DNA of 64,000 bases, from assembly GCF_014596745.1 (NCBI RefSeq), contig NZ_JABTCF010000014.1, positions 1 to 64,000 on the forward strand. The letters run 5' to 3'. Below the pieces are notes generated by a model. It searched no databases. It worked only from the letters and a program-made list of their open reading frames with translations, and was not told the DNA's origin. The position numbers and the translations under genes were made by a program. Shown piece after piece: positions 43,594-53,413 of this stretch. The number at the start of each line of letters is the position of its first letter. Position 1 is the first letter of the stretch. The DNA is from Maribacter aquimaris. Lineage in GTDB: Bacteria > Bacteroidota > Bacteroidia > Flavobacteriales > Flavobacteriaceae.

Positions 43594-44634
43594 TCAGGCC
43601 TTCAATAGGAGCGTGACCTTATCTAGAACCACTTTCGGGTTTATGGAAGCCATCACGTTTTCATATCCTTTAGGAACCTTGTTCCCATAAATGGATGTGG
43701 GTATCAAAGGATATCGCTTTCGGTCGGATAGCAAGGCATTATCCAAATCCTGTCCATAAGGATAAAATCCGGCAAAAGGATGTGTAACACCCCATAGGGT
43801 AATCGTGGGAATCCCAAATAGTGCTGCCAAATGTGCATTGCCGCTGTCCATGGATACCATTACATCCAGGTTCGAAATCAAGGACAGCTCCTCTTCCAAG
43901 GAGAGCTTGCCTACAACCGAAAGACAATCATTGAACTTGTCTTCCCAGGCCCCTAAAAGTTCTTTTTCTTTTTGCCCCCCTCCAAACAGCAATATTTTAT
44001 ACTGATTGGTTTCGTTTAAGTGCCGAACCACTTCCTTCATAAGTTCCAAAGGATACATTTTACCATCAAAAGCGGCAAAAGGGGCTATCCCTATCCATTT
44101 TCTTGGATGACTCCCTACAGTATCCAAAATAAATTTAGGCAATGTCCTTTTCGGCAAATAGTTGTTGGTTGTAAGGGTAAAAGTATATCCCATTTGAGAG
44201 AAGACATCTACATAGCGCTGATGTGTGGACTTCAGTTGTTTAAAAATCTTATCCTTTTCAGCGGTTAGGGCTTTTTTCTCTATTCGTCCTTTATCAATCT
44301 GAATAAATGGAGTTCCGGCCAATCGGAAGTACTGTTTTAGGATATTACTTCGTAGTACATTGTGTAAATCGGCAACGGCATCTATTTTTAATTCCTTAAG
44401 TCCCTGGTATAGCTTCCAAAGGCCAAAAACCCCTTTATGGCTTCCGGAGACATCCGCAACATGAACATTAACTCGTTCCAAACCTTTGAAAATGGGAGAA
44501 AGGAATTCTTTGGTAAGTACCGTAACCCTGAGGTCGGGATATGCGTCGAGAAGTGATTTTATGACCGGAACCGTCATTGCAACATCACCCATGGCCGAAA
44601 GCCGTATGACCAATAGATGTTTGCCGTTATCCAT
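43594..44634 (-). CDS. Glycosyltransferase family 9 (heptosyltransferase-like)
   Basis: This 346-residue enzyme has the GT9 pattern: N-terminal LLVIRLSAMGDVAMTVPVIK (about 7-26), a C-terminal acceptor/donor region with VVGKLSLEEELSLI and VSMDSGNAHLAALFGIPTITLWG (about 258-280). GT9 enzymes move heptose or related sugars from a nucleotide sugar to lipopolysaccharide core at the inner face of the inner membrane. Here the donor sugar is unknown. It follows the DUF4254 gene on the same strand by 17 bases. Confidence 0.9.
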   Translation of the reverse strand: MDNGKHLLVIRLSAMGDVAMTVPVIKSLLDAYPDLRVTVLTKEFLSPIFKGLERVNVHVADVSGSHKGVFGLWKLYQGLKELKIDAVADLHNVLRSNILKQYFRLAGTPFIQIDKGRIEKKALTAEKDKIFKQLKSTHQRYVDVFSQMGYTFTLTTNNYLPKRTLPKFILDTVGSHPRKWIGIAPFAAFDGKMYPLELMKEVVRHLNETNQYKILLFGGGQKEKELLGAWEDKFNDCLSVVGKLSLEEELSLISNLDVMVSMDSGNAHLAALFGIPTITLWGVTHPFAGFYPYGQDLDNALLSDRKRYPLIPTSIYGNKVPKGYENVMASINPKVVLDKVTLLLKA

Positions 44635-44651
44635 AGTATTAAGTCCGAAAA

Positions 44652-45254
44652 TTACTTTTGACCGCGAAGAACCGGGTTCAATTCGTCGTCATTGTACATT
44701 TTCATTTGTTTATAGACCTTCATATACTTTTGTCCAGCTTCGATATCGTTCAATAATTGATCAATGGCCGTTGAAAGATCGACCCGTTGCTCTAGCAGGA
44801 TATTCAATTTTTCACGACATTTTTGAACATGTTCTTCCGAGGCATCTTTTCGATCTGCCTCTTCTTGCATATGATAGATCTTCAATGCAAGAATGGACAA
44901 CCGATCTATGGCCCAAGCCGGGCTTTCCGTATTGATGACGGCGTCTTCCTTAATTTTGACCGATTGGTATTTTTTAAGGAAATAACTATCTATATATTCA
45001 ACCAAATCAGTCCTATCCTGATTACTGGCATCAATTTTCCGCTTTAAAACAAGGGCTGCCACCGGGTCAATGTCCGGATCACGAATAATATCCTCATAAT
45101 GCCATTGCACGGTATCGATCCAATTCTTTCGATATAACAAATGCGATATATCGTCTTTAGGATACGGGTTATTAAAAGGTTGGTCCACGGTATCTATTTC
45201 GTGGTATTTTAAGATACTTTCCTGAAAAATACTATTGGCTAATGAACTGAACAT
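44652..45254 (-). CDS. DUF4254 protein
   Basis: The 200-residue mostly helical cytoplasmic product fits DUF4254 (ILKYHEIDTVDQPFNNPYP near the N-terminus, then WHYEDIIRDPDIDP and PAWAIDRLSILALKIYHMQEE). The function is unknown, but the family regularly accompanies glycosyltransferase family 9 genes in Bacteroidota. Here it is translated right before the GT9 gene (17-base gap), so I infer a role with that enzyme. A TATATTTG box lies upstream. Confidence 0.82.
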   Translation of the reverse strand: MFSSLANSIFQESILKYHEIDTVDQPFNNPYPKDDISHLLYRKNWIDTVQWHYEDIIRDPDIDPVAALVLKRKIDASNQDRTDLVEYIDSYFLKKYQSVKIKEDAVINTESPAWAIDRLSILALKIYHMQEEADRKDASEEHVQKCREKLNILLEQRVDLSTAIDQLLNDIEAGQKYMKVYKQMKMYNDDELNPVLRGQK

Positions 45255-45270
45255 CTCAATTTATTTTACA

Positions 45271-45278
45271 CAAATATA
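45271..45278 (-). promoter_or_regulatory. Predicted -7 element upstream of the DUF4254 gene
   Basis: The minus strand reads TATATTTG (TAnnTTTG) 17 bases before the DUF4254 ATG. No clear -33 box is visible. The box lies in the 35-base gap after the DUF6427 gene. Confidence 0.35.
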
Positions 45279-45289
45279 CCCTTTATTTA

Positions 45290-46225
45290 CTATAAAATCA
45301 TGACGGACAAGAAGACAATAACGGGGATTAATATGGATCCCAATAAAACAATTTCCCTGATATTCTCGCGCTTTATGGACTCAACATAATTAGTCATGAA
45401 CACCGCTCCTGGGAAAAATGTCAGCAATATGGGGTATTGTTCTTCTGAGGAAACCAACACATTTATAACCAGACCGATAATAAGGAAAAAAACGACGAGC
45501 CGTGTTGTCACGATTTTACCAACACCGGAATTCCCAAGGTTTATAAAAGCCAAAATACCTAATATAAACAAGACTAGAATATAAATAATGAGTCTACCAC
45601 TACTCGCCCAATTTAGATAATCACTAGGATCGAACATGACGGTAAAGTGATAATGTGTAATAAAGAAATCGAGATTATCGGTCAACACCAAAAAACCGGA
45701 ACTTAACAAAAGTACTGCGAAAAAAGCGGCAAAAGGCACCAACCAATTCCTGAAACTCTTGGGGTCATAGATGTAAATCGCAATAAATACGACCAAAAGG
45801 AACAAAAGTGCCCAATCATAAAAGAGACTGCCAAAAAGAATCCATAACGATGCGTCGAATATTTTGATCTTGATCCCCTTCAATGTTCGCATGCTAATGA
45901 TTCTCCGAATGGCCAATAAGATAAAAGTATTGCTTAGGATGGCTTTGTTATCGCTCAACGTTTCCGGGAAGACAACCATCAAGAGGGCAAAAAACAAGAT
46001 AGCATAGGAGTTCGCCAGGGTTATTTTATTCCTTTTTACAATGAAATCGACAAGAAAAATGGAAAAAAACAAAGTGGCCAATACCAATGTTTGCCACAAC
46101 AATTCCTCTGGGGGATATGCCTTTTTAAATAGTAAAAAATGAACAAGCCAATAGAGCAAAAACAAAAAAGTTACTACAATTATGTAGTTAATAGGTTTAG
46201 TTTTGCCAAAAATACTTGTAATCAT
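45290..46225 (-). CDS. DUF6427-type polytopic membrane protein
   Basis: The 311-residue product has about 9-10 hydrophobic segments and starts with ITSIFGKTKPINYIIVV. It fits the Bacteroidota DUF6427 family of inner-membrane proteins of unknown role. It is divergent from the DUF6341 gene (40-base gap) and precedes DUF4254 on the same strand by 35 bases. The cluster DUF6341/DUF6427/DUF4254/GT9 recurs in Flavobacteriia, as far as I recall, which hints at envelope glycan work. Confidence 0.78.
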   Translation of the reverse strand: MITSIFGKTKPINYIIVVTFLFLLYWLVHFLLFKKAYPPEELLWQTLVLATLFFSIFLVDFIVKRNKITLANSYAILFFALLMVVFPETLSDNKAILSNTFILLAIRRIISMRTLKGIKIKIFDASLWILFGSLFYDWALLFLLVVFIAIYIYDPKSFRNWLVPFAAFFAVLLLSSGFLVLTDNLDFFITHYHFTVMFDPSDYLNWASSGRLIIYILVLFILGILAFINLGNSGVGKIVTTRLVVFFLIIGLVINVLVSSEEQYPILLTFFPGAVFMTNYVESIKRENIREIVLLGSILIPVIVFLSVMIL

Positions 46226-46245
46226 CTGCGGTTTTTATATTTTTG
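46216..46245 (+). promoter_or_regulatory. Predicted promoter of the DUF6341 gene
   Basis: TTG (46216-46218), a 19-base spacer and TATTTTTG (46238-46245) match the Bacteroidota promoter. The ATG at 46266 follows by 20 bases. The upstream box lies within the start of the divergent DUF6427 gene. Confidence 0.55.
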
Positions 46246-46265
46246 TCCCGTAAATATACTATAAG

Positions 46266-46487
46266 ATGAAGGCATTTTTTGAAGGCATACAGGATTTATT
46301 TGTGAACGGTCTTTTCTGGCCCTATGACTTTTTAAGGTTCACCAAAAACTGGTGGGCTGCCAATACGGTCAATTGGATATTCATGATTATCTGCTTTACC
46401 GCTTTTGTGTATTGGATGCTTCAGCTCAAGAAATACAACGACAATAATGAAGAGGATAAATCAATCTCTTCACATTCCTACTTATAG
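46266..46487 (+). CDS. DUF6341-type small membrane protein
   Basis: The 73-residue product has one clear membrane helix (about 33-52, NWIFMIICFTAFVYWML) after a Trp- and Phe-rich segment (FWPYDFLRFTKNWW) and a charged, Asn/Glu-rich tail. I place it in the flavobacterial DUF6341 group, which some databases mislabel as uracil phosphoribosyltransferase although nothing here supports that enzyme. It has its own promoter. Its last 6 bases overlap the end of the convergent purD. Confidence 0.8.
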   Translation: MKAFFEGIQDLFVNGLFWPYDFLRFTKNWWAANTVNWIFMIICFTAFVYWMLQLKKYNDNNEEDKSISSHSYL

Positions 46488-47753
46488 GTCGAAGCCAATA
46501 TCCTTTCTAAAGTTCATCTTCTCAAAACATATCTTATCGATACTTTGATAAGAGGTTTTTAATGCTTCCTTAAAATCATTGCCGTAGGATGTAATTGCCA
46601 TTACCCTGCCTCCATTGGTTATTACCTTACCTTCTTTTAGGTCTGTGCCGGCGTGAAATACAATGGAGTCTTCAATATTTTCAAATCCCATTATTTCCTT
46701 TCCTTTTTCATAAGCTTCCGGATAACCCCCGGAAACCAACATAACCGTTGATGCTGTACGGTCATCAATTTCAAGGTTGATGCTATCCAATGTTTGATTG
46801 GCAACCGCTTGGAAAATGGTAACCAAGTCGGTTTTTATTCTTGGTATGACCACTTCAGTCTCTGGGTCTCCCATTCTAACATTGTACTCAATAACGAATG
46901 GATCATCACCTACTTTTATCAAACCAATGAAAATAAAACCTTTATATGGCAGACCATCGATTTTAAGCCCCTCTACGGTCGGTTTGACCACTCGCTCGTG
47001 TATCTTATCCATTAACTCCTTATCCGCGAAGGGAACCGGGGAAATAGCGCCCATACCACCTGTATTCAATCCTTTGTCACCTTCGCCTATTCTTTTATAG
47101 TCCTTGGCTGTGGGCAAAACTTTATACCCCTTACCGTCGGTAAGAACGAAAACACTTAATTCTATACCCGATAAAAACTCCTCGATAACAACGGTCGTAC
47201 TGGCCGCGCCGAATTTGGCATCGACCAACATGGATTTCAGTTCATCCTTGGCTTCTTGTAAATCGTTCAGGATCACCACCCCTTTACCAGCTGCGAGTCC
47301 GTCGGCCTTTAAAACGTATGGGGGTTTGAGTGAATCCAAAAAAGTATACCCTGCTTCCAAGGTCTCTGCAGTAAAACTATCATATGCTGCCGTAGGAATA
47401 TTGTGTTTTATCAAAAACTCTTTGGCGAACTCCTTACTCCCCTCCAAGGTAGCTGCCGCTTTTTGGGGCCCGATAACCGGGATATCCTTAAGTTCGGAAT
47501 CATTTAGGAAAAAATCATGGATCCCATTTACCAATGGGTCTTCGGGACCAACGACTACCATATCGATATTATTGGAAATAACCGCCTCTTTGATTTTTTC
47601 AAAATCATTTACACCAATGGGTAAATTGGTACCGATTGTGCTTGTCCCGGCATTTCCGGGAGCGATATAAAGATGTGATAATTTAGGGCTTTGGGCAAGT
47701 TTCCAAGCGATGGTATGTTCGCGACCACCCGATCCAAGAATAAGAATATCCAT
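46482..47753 (-). CDS. purD: Phosphoribosylamine--glycine ligase
   Basis: This 423-residue ATP-grasp enzyme makes glycinamide ribonucleotide in purine synthesis. It starts MDILILGSGGREHTIAWKL, with VGPEDPLVNGI (about 70-80), the ATP-grasp region LKADGLAAGKGV (about 145-156) and YNVRMGDPETEVV (about 287-299). Length is normal. Its 3' end overlaps the convergent DUF6341 gene by 6 bases. A TATTTTTG box lies 15 bases upstream of its ATG, separating it from the polysaccharide genes. Confidence 0.97.
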   Translation of the reverse strand: MDILILGSGGREHTIAWKLAQSPKLSHLYIAPGNAGTSTIGTNLPIGVNDFEKIKEAVISNNIDMVVVGPEDPLVNGIHDFFLNDSELKDIPVIGPQKAAATLEGSKEFAKEFLIKHNIPTAAYDSFTAETLEAGYTFLDSLKPPYVLKADGLAAGKGVVILNDLQEAKDELKSMLVDAKFGAASTTVVIEEFLSGIELSVFVLTDGKGYKVLPTAKDYKRIGEGDKGLNTGGMGAISPVPFADKELMDKIHERVVKPTVEGLKIDGLPYKGFIFIGLIKVGDDPFVIEYNVRMGDPETEVVIPRIKTDLVTIFQAVANQTLDSINLEIDDRTASTVMLVSGGYPEAYEKGKEIMGFENIEDSIVFHAGTDLKEGKVITNGGRVMAITSYGNDFKEALKTSYQSIDKICFEKMNFRKDIGFDL

Positions 47754-47767
47754 AATTAAAGTTTGCG

Positions 47768-47775
47768 CAAAAATA
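47768..47775 (-). promoter_or_regulatory. Predicted -7 element of purD
   Basis: The minus strand reads TATTTTTG (TAnnTTTG) 15 bases before the purD ATG, in the 41-base gap after the UXS gene. The -33 box is poor. Confidence 0.35.
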
Positions 47776-47794
47776 CAGCTTGAACACCAATAAT

Positions 47795-48775
47795 CTATGC
47801 GATACCCGAAAAATCCCTATGTTCCTTGTCGTGCAGTTCTTCCGGAGTCAATGACTTGAAATATTCGAAAACCTTTTTTAAGCCTTCAGCACGCCCTACC
47901 TTGGGTTCCCATCCCAATATTTCCTTGGCCTTTGTAATATCGGGTTGCCTTTGCAAAGGGTCATCTTTGGGTAAAGGTTTATAAACAATTTTCTGGTGGG
48001 TACCGGTCAATTGGATAATCTCCTGGGCAAATTCGAGAATCGTCGTCTCGTGCGGATTCCCAATATTGATAGGGTCGGTATAATCACTCATCAACAAGCG
48101 GTAAATTCCCTCGACCTGATCGTCGATATAGCAAAAGGATCGGGTTTGGGAACCATCGCCAAAAACGGTTAAATCCTCACCTCGTAGTGCCTGCCCCATA
48201 AATGCCGGTACGACACGGCCGTCATTCAACCGCATTCGTGGTCCGTAAGTATTGAAAATACGGACAATACGGGTGTCTACATCATGATACCGATGATAAG
48301 CCATGGTAATGGATTCCATAAAGCGTTTGGCCTCATCATATACCCCGCGAGGGCCTGTCGGACTCACATTGCCGTAATACTCCTCATTTTGGGGATGTAC
48401 TAAGGGATCACCATATACTTCAGACGTGGAAGCCACCAAAATCCTTGCTTTCTTTTCCTTAGCCACCCCTAACAGATTAAGAGTACCCAAAGACCCTACC
48501 TTTAAGGTTTCTATAGGGATTTTCAAATAATCAATAGGACTTGCGGGAGAGGCGAAATGCAGAATATAATTGAGTTCGCCAGGTACGTTTACAAACTTGG
48601 ACACATCATGATGGTAAAATTCAAAATGCTCCAAGGGGAAAAGATGTTCTATGTTCTTTAGGTCGCCTGTGATCAGATTATCCATCCCGATGACGTGAAA
48701 ACCTTCCTTGATAAACCTATCGCATAGATGTGACCCCAAGAATCCGGCTGCGCCGGTTATTAAAATTTTTTTCAT
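47795..48775 (-). CDS. uxs: UDP-glucuronate decarboxylase (UDP-xylose synthase)
   Basis: From ATG 48775 the product is 326 residues, an extended SDR. It has the nucleotide motif [11 protein letters not shown] (about 7-17), [14 protein letters not shown], the catalytic-type STSEVYGDP, and Tyr/Lys in YDEAKRF, with [10 protein letters not shown] and [12 protein letters not shown], all typical of UXS. It converts UDP-glucuronate to UDP-xylose using bound NAD. The longer frame from 48817 would overlap the sugar transferase gene, so I use 48775, which gives the SDR N-terminus. UDP-glucose dehydrogenase, needed for its substrate, is not in the window. Confidence 0.92.
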   Translation of the reverse strand: MKKILITGAAGFLGSHLCDRFIKEGFHVIGMDNLITGDLKNIEHLFPLEHFEFYHHDVSKFVNVPGELNYILHFASPASPIDYLKIPIETLKVGSLGTLNLLGVAKEKKARILVASTSEVYGDPLVHPQNEEYYGNVSPTGPRGVYDEAKRFMESITMAYHRYHDVDTRIVRIFNTYGPRMRLNDGRVVPAFMGQALRGEDLTVFGDGSQTRSFCYIDDQVEGIYRLLMSDYTDPINIGNPHETTILEFAQEIIQLTGTHQKIVYKPLPKDDPLQRQPDITKAKEILGWEPKVGRAEGLKKVFEYFKSLTPEELHDKEHRDFSGIA

Positions 48776-48785
48776 TTTATATCTT

Positions 48786-50138
48786 TTAGTATGCCTTTTC
48801 TTCTCCAGAAATAGCATTGAGCATCGTTTGTACTATGATTTTAAGATCCATAAAGAACGACCAGTTTTCAATGTAGAAAATATCGAATTTAATTCTATTA
48901 AGTATATCACTATCCGTTTCAATTTCACCTCGGTATCCTTTTACTTGGGCCAAACCTGTTATTCCTGGTTTAACAAAATGCCTTAGCATATACTTATCCA
49001 CTTTATTAGCGTATTCATCGGTATGTTTAAGCATATGGGGTCTTGGGCCTACCACGGACATATTTCCAAATAGCACATTATAAAATTGGGGCAGTTCATC
49101 AATACTGGTACTCCGGATGAACTTACCGATTTTTGTCACGCGCATATCATTTTTTCCAGCCTGTAGTTCATCGGCAGCTTTATTCACGGCCATCGATCTG
49201 AATTTATAACACTGGAATTCCCGATTATCGATTCCTGTCCGTTTCTGAATAAAGAATATAGGACCTTTGGATTCCAATCGAATCAAAATGGCAAGCAAAG
49301 GGGCAATCCAAATTAAAAGTCCAAAAATTATAACTAAAGAGAAAACAACATCAAAAGAGCGTTTTATAAAAGCATTGATAGGACCGTGGAGGGGAATATC
49401 ACGCAAAGAAAGGATTGGCACGTAGTCGTAGTATTCAAATTTTAATTTTTTGGAGAAAATGTACTTGTTATCGGGAATAAACTTTAGGGTTTTTAAATTA
49501 TTATCCGCAAAATCTATAAACATCAACAACTCTTCATTCTGGAGGGAGGATACCGAACAGTAAATTTCATCAATATTATTGTTCGCAATATAAAAAAGAC
49601 ATTGTTTTATGTCAAAATCCCCGTTCTTAGGACAAAATTGCCTTTTGAACTCATACCCATACTCGGTCCTATCCTTAAAAACATTGATAAGTTGATTGGT
49701 CATTTTGTTCTTCCCTATAACCACCACATTTCTGATGTTGCCTTTAACCCGTTCCCTATATCTCATAAGAAAGATATAATTAAGAAACTTCAGTATGGAA
49801 ATGGCTACAAAAACAAAGGCAAAATATTTGGCCAGAGCCAATCTGCTCATCAAAGGTTGTTTAAAAAAACCGATATAGGCATAGAGTATTAAAAAAAAGA
49901 AAAAGAACTGGGTAAATAGTTTGATTAAAATATTGGTCACCTTGGTATATCGATAAACTTTATAAAATCCAATCTTTAATGACATTATTATCCAAGCTAT
50001 GGATATATAGGTATGAAAGAGTATTGGATTTTGGAAGTTAATCGGTGAAAGATAGGCGAATACGTTAATGACCAACAAATCTATCCCATAGGAAATGGGG
50101 GTGATGAGGCCAGAAAAACGGTGTTTCTTGGTAATCAT
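48786..50138 (-). CDS. Polyprenyl-phosphate sugar-1-phosphate transferase (WcaJ/PssY type)
   Basis: This 450-residue protein has five N-terminal hydrophobic segments, a CoA-binding-like middle (about 135-240) and the C-terminal bacterial sugar transferase domain (about 260-450: [50 protein letters not shown]). It starts a repeat unit by moving hexose-1-phosphate (often glucose) to undecaprenyl phosphate at the inner membrane. It precedes the UXS gene by 10 bases and has a good promoter at 50175-50201. It is the likely initiating enzyme for the polysaccharide made by the genes to the right. Confidence 0.92.
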   Translation of the reverse strand: MITKKHRFSGLITPISYGIDLLVINVFAYLSPINFQNPILFHTYISIAWIIMSLKIGFYKVYRYTKVTNILIKLFTQFFFFFLILYAYIGFFKQPLMSRLALAKYFAFVFVAISILKFLNYIFLMRYRERVKGNIRNVVVIGKNKMTNQLINVFKDRTEYGYEFKRQFCPKNGDFDIKQCLFYIANNNIDEIYCSVSSLQNEELLMFIDFADNNLKTLKFIPDNKYIFSKKLKFEYYDYVPILSLRDIPLHGPINAFIKRSFDVVFSLVIIFGLLIWIAPLLAILIRLESKGPIFFIQKRTGIDNREFQCYKFRSMAVNKAADELQAGKNDMRVTKIGKFIRSTSIDELPQFYNVLFGNMSVVGPRPHMLKHTDEYANKVDKYMLRHFVKPGITGLAQVKGYRGEIETDSDILNRIKFDIFYIENWSFFMDLKIIVQTMLNAISGEEKAY

Positions 50139-50174
50139 TTATTTGAGCCGTTCATTTTAGTAAACAACAGAATA

Positions 50175-50201
50175 CAAAGATAATTTTAATAATTGAGACA
50201 A
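50175..50201 (-). promoter_or_regulatory. Predicted promoter of the sugar transferase-UXS genes
   Basis: The minus strand has TTG (50201-50199) and, 16 bases on, TATCTTTG (50182-50175), an exact TAnnTTTG box, 36 bases before the ATG at 50138. The spacing is one below the usual range. Confidence 0.5.
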
Positions 50202-50314
50202 TAACAGAAATGCAACGAGAGGTGTTATTTAAACCCTAGGGGGTTCTTTAAATCACTTATTCTTGCTTATAACGGCCATGAAACTACACATGTTGAAATT
50301 AAATAGAAAATTAG

Positions 50315-51217
50315 CTATGATATATTATTATACATCTCTTCCAAGGTTTCTTCCATAGAAATCTCGGTTGAGAAATCCCCTATGCAGCTAAACAGCTTTT
50401 GAGGGTTTCCTTTTAAAATTTTAATTTCATTTTCGCGTACAAACTTGGGATTGATTTTGACTTTAATATTGTAATTGGCTAAATTATCCATAGAATTTAT
50501 TATGCTCTTAATATTTATAGCGTGGCCCGTGCAGACATTAAATATTTCTGATTTGGTAGAGGAAAAAAGTAATTCAGAATATGATTTAATAACAAATTTC
50601 ACATTATTGAACTCCCTATAAACATCAATATTACCTAATTCTATTTCTTTTTTATTTTTTACATAGTGCGAAATTATTTTCGGGATTAAAAAGTGGTTTT
50701 CCTGTCCAATACCTGTATAATTAAAAGGCCTAACAATAATGATATTTAAACGATTGAAGTATGGCCTAACCATATTTTCCATTGCCAATTTACTATTTCC
50801 ATAATGGTTCACAGGCTTTGGGCACATATCTTCGCTAAGCGCACCTTCTATATTACCATAAACAGCAGCACTACTGGCAATTAATATCTTTTTGGGCTTA
50901 TATTCTAATCGCTCTATAGCATTTAGAACATTTAAAGTTCCAAAAATATTAACGTTATAAATGTGTTTTTGATCAGCGGCAGCCACGAAGGATATTGCCG
51001 CAAGGTGAATTATAAAGTCGGGCTTTATATTACTGATTATTCCAGATAACGTCTTTTCTTCCAAAATATCACATACTATATGATTTTTTGAGTATGATTC
51101 GGAAAAGGTTGTCCCATATACACAGAATCCTTGTTTAACAAAGTAATCCTCTAAATGCTTCCCAGTGAACCCGGTTATACCGGTAATAAAAATTGTCTCT
51201 TTAAAATGTCCCGCCAT
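50315..51217 (-). CDS. rmd: GDP-4-keto-6-deoxy-D-mannose reductase (Rmd-like SDR)
   Basis: The 300-residue extended SDR has [14 protein letters not shown] (about 12-25), [23 protein letters not shown] with the Tyr-x-x-x-Lys, and [15 protein letters not shown], which match Rmd rather than GDP-fucose synthase. It overlaps gmd by 17 bases. With Gmd it would convert GDP-mannose to GDP-D-rhamnose. It is A+T-rich like its neighbours. A GDP-fucose route is possible if the reductase is a different type. Confidence 0.78.
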   Translation of the reverse strand: MAGHFKETIFITGITGFTGKHLEDYFVKQGFCVYGTTFSESYSKNHIVCDILEEKTLSGIISNIKPDFIIHLAAISFVAAADQKHIYNVNIFGTLNVLNAIERLEYKPKKILIASSAAVYGNIEGALSEDMCPKPVNHYGNSKLAMENMVRPYFNRLNIIIVRPFNYTGIGQENHFLIPKIISHYVKNKKEIELGNIDVYREFNNVKFVIKSYSELLFSSTKSEIFNVCTGHAINIKSIINSMDNLANYNIKVKINPKFVRENEIKILKGNPQKLFSCIGDFSTEISMEETLEEMYNNIS

Positions 51218-52235
51218 TTTGATTTCTTTCCAAGTCCTTTTTAACCATCATTTCACATAATTCAGTAAGTCCAGTTTTAGGTTTCCAATTTAAAATTTCA
51301 TTGGCTTTTGATGCGTCACCTATTAATAAATCAACCTCGGCTGGACGATAAAATTGAGGGTTTACTTTTATTAACACTTTACCCGAATCATTATCTTTTC
51401 CTACTTCTTTCTCCTCTTTTCCTTCCCAAACAATATCTACATCAACAGCTTTAAAAGCCATAGAAACAAAATCTCTTACCGTTTGTGTTTTATTTGTAGC
51501 CAACACAAAAGTTCCCGGTTCATCTATTTGAAGCATTCTATACATACCATCGACATATTCCTTGGCATAGCCCCAATCTCTTTTGGCATCCATATTTCCA
51601 AGTTCTAAAACCTCTTGTTTGCCAAGATGGATTTTCGCTACCGAATCCGTAATTTTTCTTGTCACAAATTCTTTACCCCTTAAAGGAGATTCATGATTGA
51701 ACAATATACCACTAGTCGCAAACAAATTGTATGACTCCTGATAGTTTAAAGTGGCCCAGTGTGCAAATAACTTAGCTACTCCATATGGGCTTCTTGGATG
51801 GAATGGAGTTTCTTCATTTTGAGGTATGGCATGTACTTTTCCGAACATTTCCGAAGTTGAGGCTTGATAAAACCTTATTTTCGGATTTATTGACCTAATG
51901 GCCTCCAATAAATTCATTGCCCCAATCCCAGTTATTTGAGCAGTGGCAATTGGCTGTGTAAAAGAAACCCCAACAAAACTTTGGGCCGCCAAATTATATA
52001 TTTCTTCTGGTTCTACTTCTGATATAATTCTATAAGCACTTGACAAATCTATCAAATCGTACTCTAGGAGTATTAAATTGGGATTATTTTCAATTCCCAA
52101 TTCTTCAATTCTCCAAAAATTGGTGGAACTCGTTCTTCGGTACGTACCATAAACCTTATATCCTTTATTTAATAATAGTTCAGCCAAGTAGGCAGCATCC
52201 TGACCTGTGATACCTGTGATTATAGCTTTTTTCAT
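51201..52235 (-). CDS. gmd: GDP-mannose 4,6-dehydratase
   Basis: This 344-residue SDR starts [20 protein letters not shown] and has [15 protein letters not shown], the catalytic-type ASTSEMFGK and YGVAK, plus [16 protein letters not shown] and [13 protein letters not shown], all Gmd signatures. It makes GDP-4-keto-6-deoxymannose, the precursor of GDP-rhamnose or GDP-fucose. It overlaps the rmd gene (17 bases) and follows the GT4 gene by 6, so it belongs to the glycan operon. Length is normal. Confidence 0.95.
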   Translation of the reverse strand: MKKAIITGITGQDAAYLAELLLNKGYKVYGTYRRTSSTNFWRIEELGIENNPNLILLEYDLIDLSSAYRIISEVEPEEIYNLAAQSFVGVSFTQPIATAQITGIGAMNLLEAIRSINPKIRFYQASTSEMFGKVHAIPQNEETPFHPRSPYGVAKLFAHWATLNYQESYNLFATSGILFNHESPLRGKEFVTRKITDSVAKIHLGKQEVLELGNMDAKRDWGYAKEYVDGMYRMLQIDEPGTFVLATNKTQTVRDFVSMAFKAVDVDIVWEGKEEKEVGKDNDSGKVLIKVNPQFYRPAEVDLLIGDASKANEILNWKPKTGLTELCEMMVKKDLERNQNGGTF

Positions 52236-52241
52236 ATTAGT

Positions 52242-53390
52242 TTATTGTGCTTCTTTCCAATTTTTATATACATTTTCTACTGTGTCCTTAAATTCTTTTT
52301 CAAATCGATTAATACTAAATCGTTCAGCGTTTAATCTGATAATTTCTTTCTTGAATAAAGACTCGTTTTTTTCAAAATACTCTAGAGCTTCTATAAGAGA
52401 GTTTACATTTTGATTATCAAAAAATATTCCTGTAGAAATTGTAGAAATTATGTCTTCGCCAGGAAACACTCCTTGAATCGTTTCAAGAGCGCCACCTTTA
52501 CCATATGCGATTACTGGAACACCACAGGCTTGAGCTTCAATAGGTGCAATCCCAAAATCTTCTTCAGCTGCAAAGATAAATGCTCTTGCATGTTTTATCA
52601 GCTTTTGCATCTCTTCTTTTTCAATATACCCTTTGAGATCTACGCTTGGACCTGCAAGTTTTTTTATTTTTTTATAGTCTGGTCCATCTCCAATAACAAT
52701 TAATTTTTTATTAGTTTTTGAAAAAGCTTCAACTATTAAATCTATTTTTTTATAAGGAACCATTCTTGAGCAAGTAATGTAATAATCACTTGTACTTGTA
52801 GTCAGCGTAAATGAGGCCGTATCTACAGGAGGATAAATTACAATAGATTCTTTATTATATATTTTTTTTATTCTTTTAGCTACGTATTTAGAAATAGCAA
52901 TATAATAATCTGGTCTATTCGCAGTTGAATAATCCCATAGTCTTAATTTGAACAAGAAATACCTAGCGAAAAACCCTTTTATTCCTCTATCTAATTTTGC
53001 TTCTTTAATATATTGAGAATATAAATCCCAAGCGTATCTTACTGGAGAATAAACATAAGAAATATGTAATTGATCAGGTCTAGTTAAAACTCCCTTTGCA
53101 ACGGAAGAGGAGGAGGAAATAACTAACTCATAATCCGTTAAATCTAACTCTTCAATAGCAAGAGGAAAAAGGGGTAAATAACTCCTATATTTTGTTTTTC
53201 CGAATGGAAGCTTCTGTACAAAAGAGTTTTTTGTATGCTTCCCTTTTAAAATGACATCCCTATGTTTTTGTGATAAATTATCAATTAAAGAAAAATGATC
53301 AAAATCATCCCAAATGTTAGTGAAACTTTCAACACATCTTTCAGCACCTCCGTATACGGTATACCAATCATGGATTAAGGCTTTTTTCAT
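52242..53390 (-). CDS. Glycosyltransferase family 4
   Basis: The 382-residue GT-B enzyme starts KKALIHDWYTVYGGAERCV, the typical nucleotide-sugar GT4 N-terminus. The C-terminal part has YYITCSRMVPYKKIDLIVEAF and the acidic motif EDFGIAPIEAQACGVPVIAYG (about 278-298) that holds the donor. It adds a sugar to the lipid-linked glycan at the inner membrane. In this locus, with gmd/rmd next to it, rhamnose is a reasonable donor, but the substrate is a guess. Confidence 0.9.
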   Translation of the reverse strand: MKKALIHDWYTVYGGAERCVESFTNIWDDFDHFSLIDNLSQKHRDVILKGKHTKNSFVQKLPFGKTKYRSYLPLFPLAIEELDLTDYELVISSSSSVAKGVLTRPDQLHISYVYSPVRYAWDLYSQYIKEAKLDRGIKGFFARYFLFKLRLWDYSTANRPDYYIAISKYVAKRIKKIYNKESIVIYPPVDTASFTLTTSTSDYYITCSRMVPYKKIDLIVEAFSKTNKKLIVIGDGPDYKKIKKLAGPSVDLKGYIEKEEMQKLIKHARAFIFAAEEDFGIAPIEAQACGVPVIAYGKGGALETIQGVFPGEDIISTISTGIFFDNQNVNSLIEALEYFEKNESLFKKEIIRLNAERFSINRFEKEFKDTVENVYKNWKEAQ

Positions 53391-53413
53391 TTTAAAAAAT
53401 TATTTACTCCAAT

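Noticed and set aside
46798-47670. Long open frames opposite purD
   Set aside because: They are antisense shadows of a clear housekeeping gene with no start signals or recognisable products.
48776-48817. Extended UXS start at 48817
   Set aside because: It would overlap the upstream sugar transferase gene and place extra residues before the SDR nucleotide motif.
50228-50251. Hairpin around AACCC-CCTA-GGGTT as terminator of gmd-rmd
   Set aside because: The stem is only 5 pairs and no T-tract follows on the minus strand. It also lies upstream, not downstream, of rmd.
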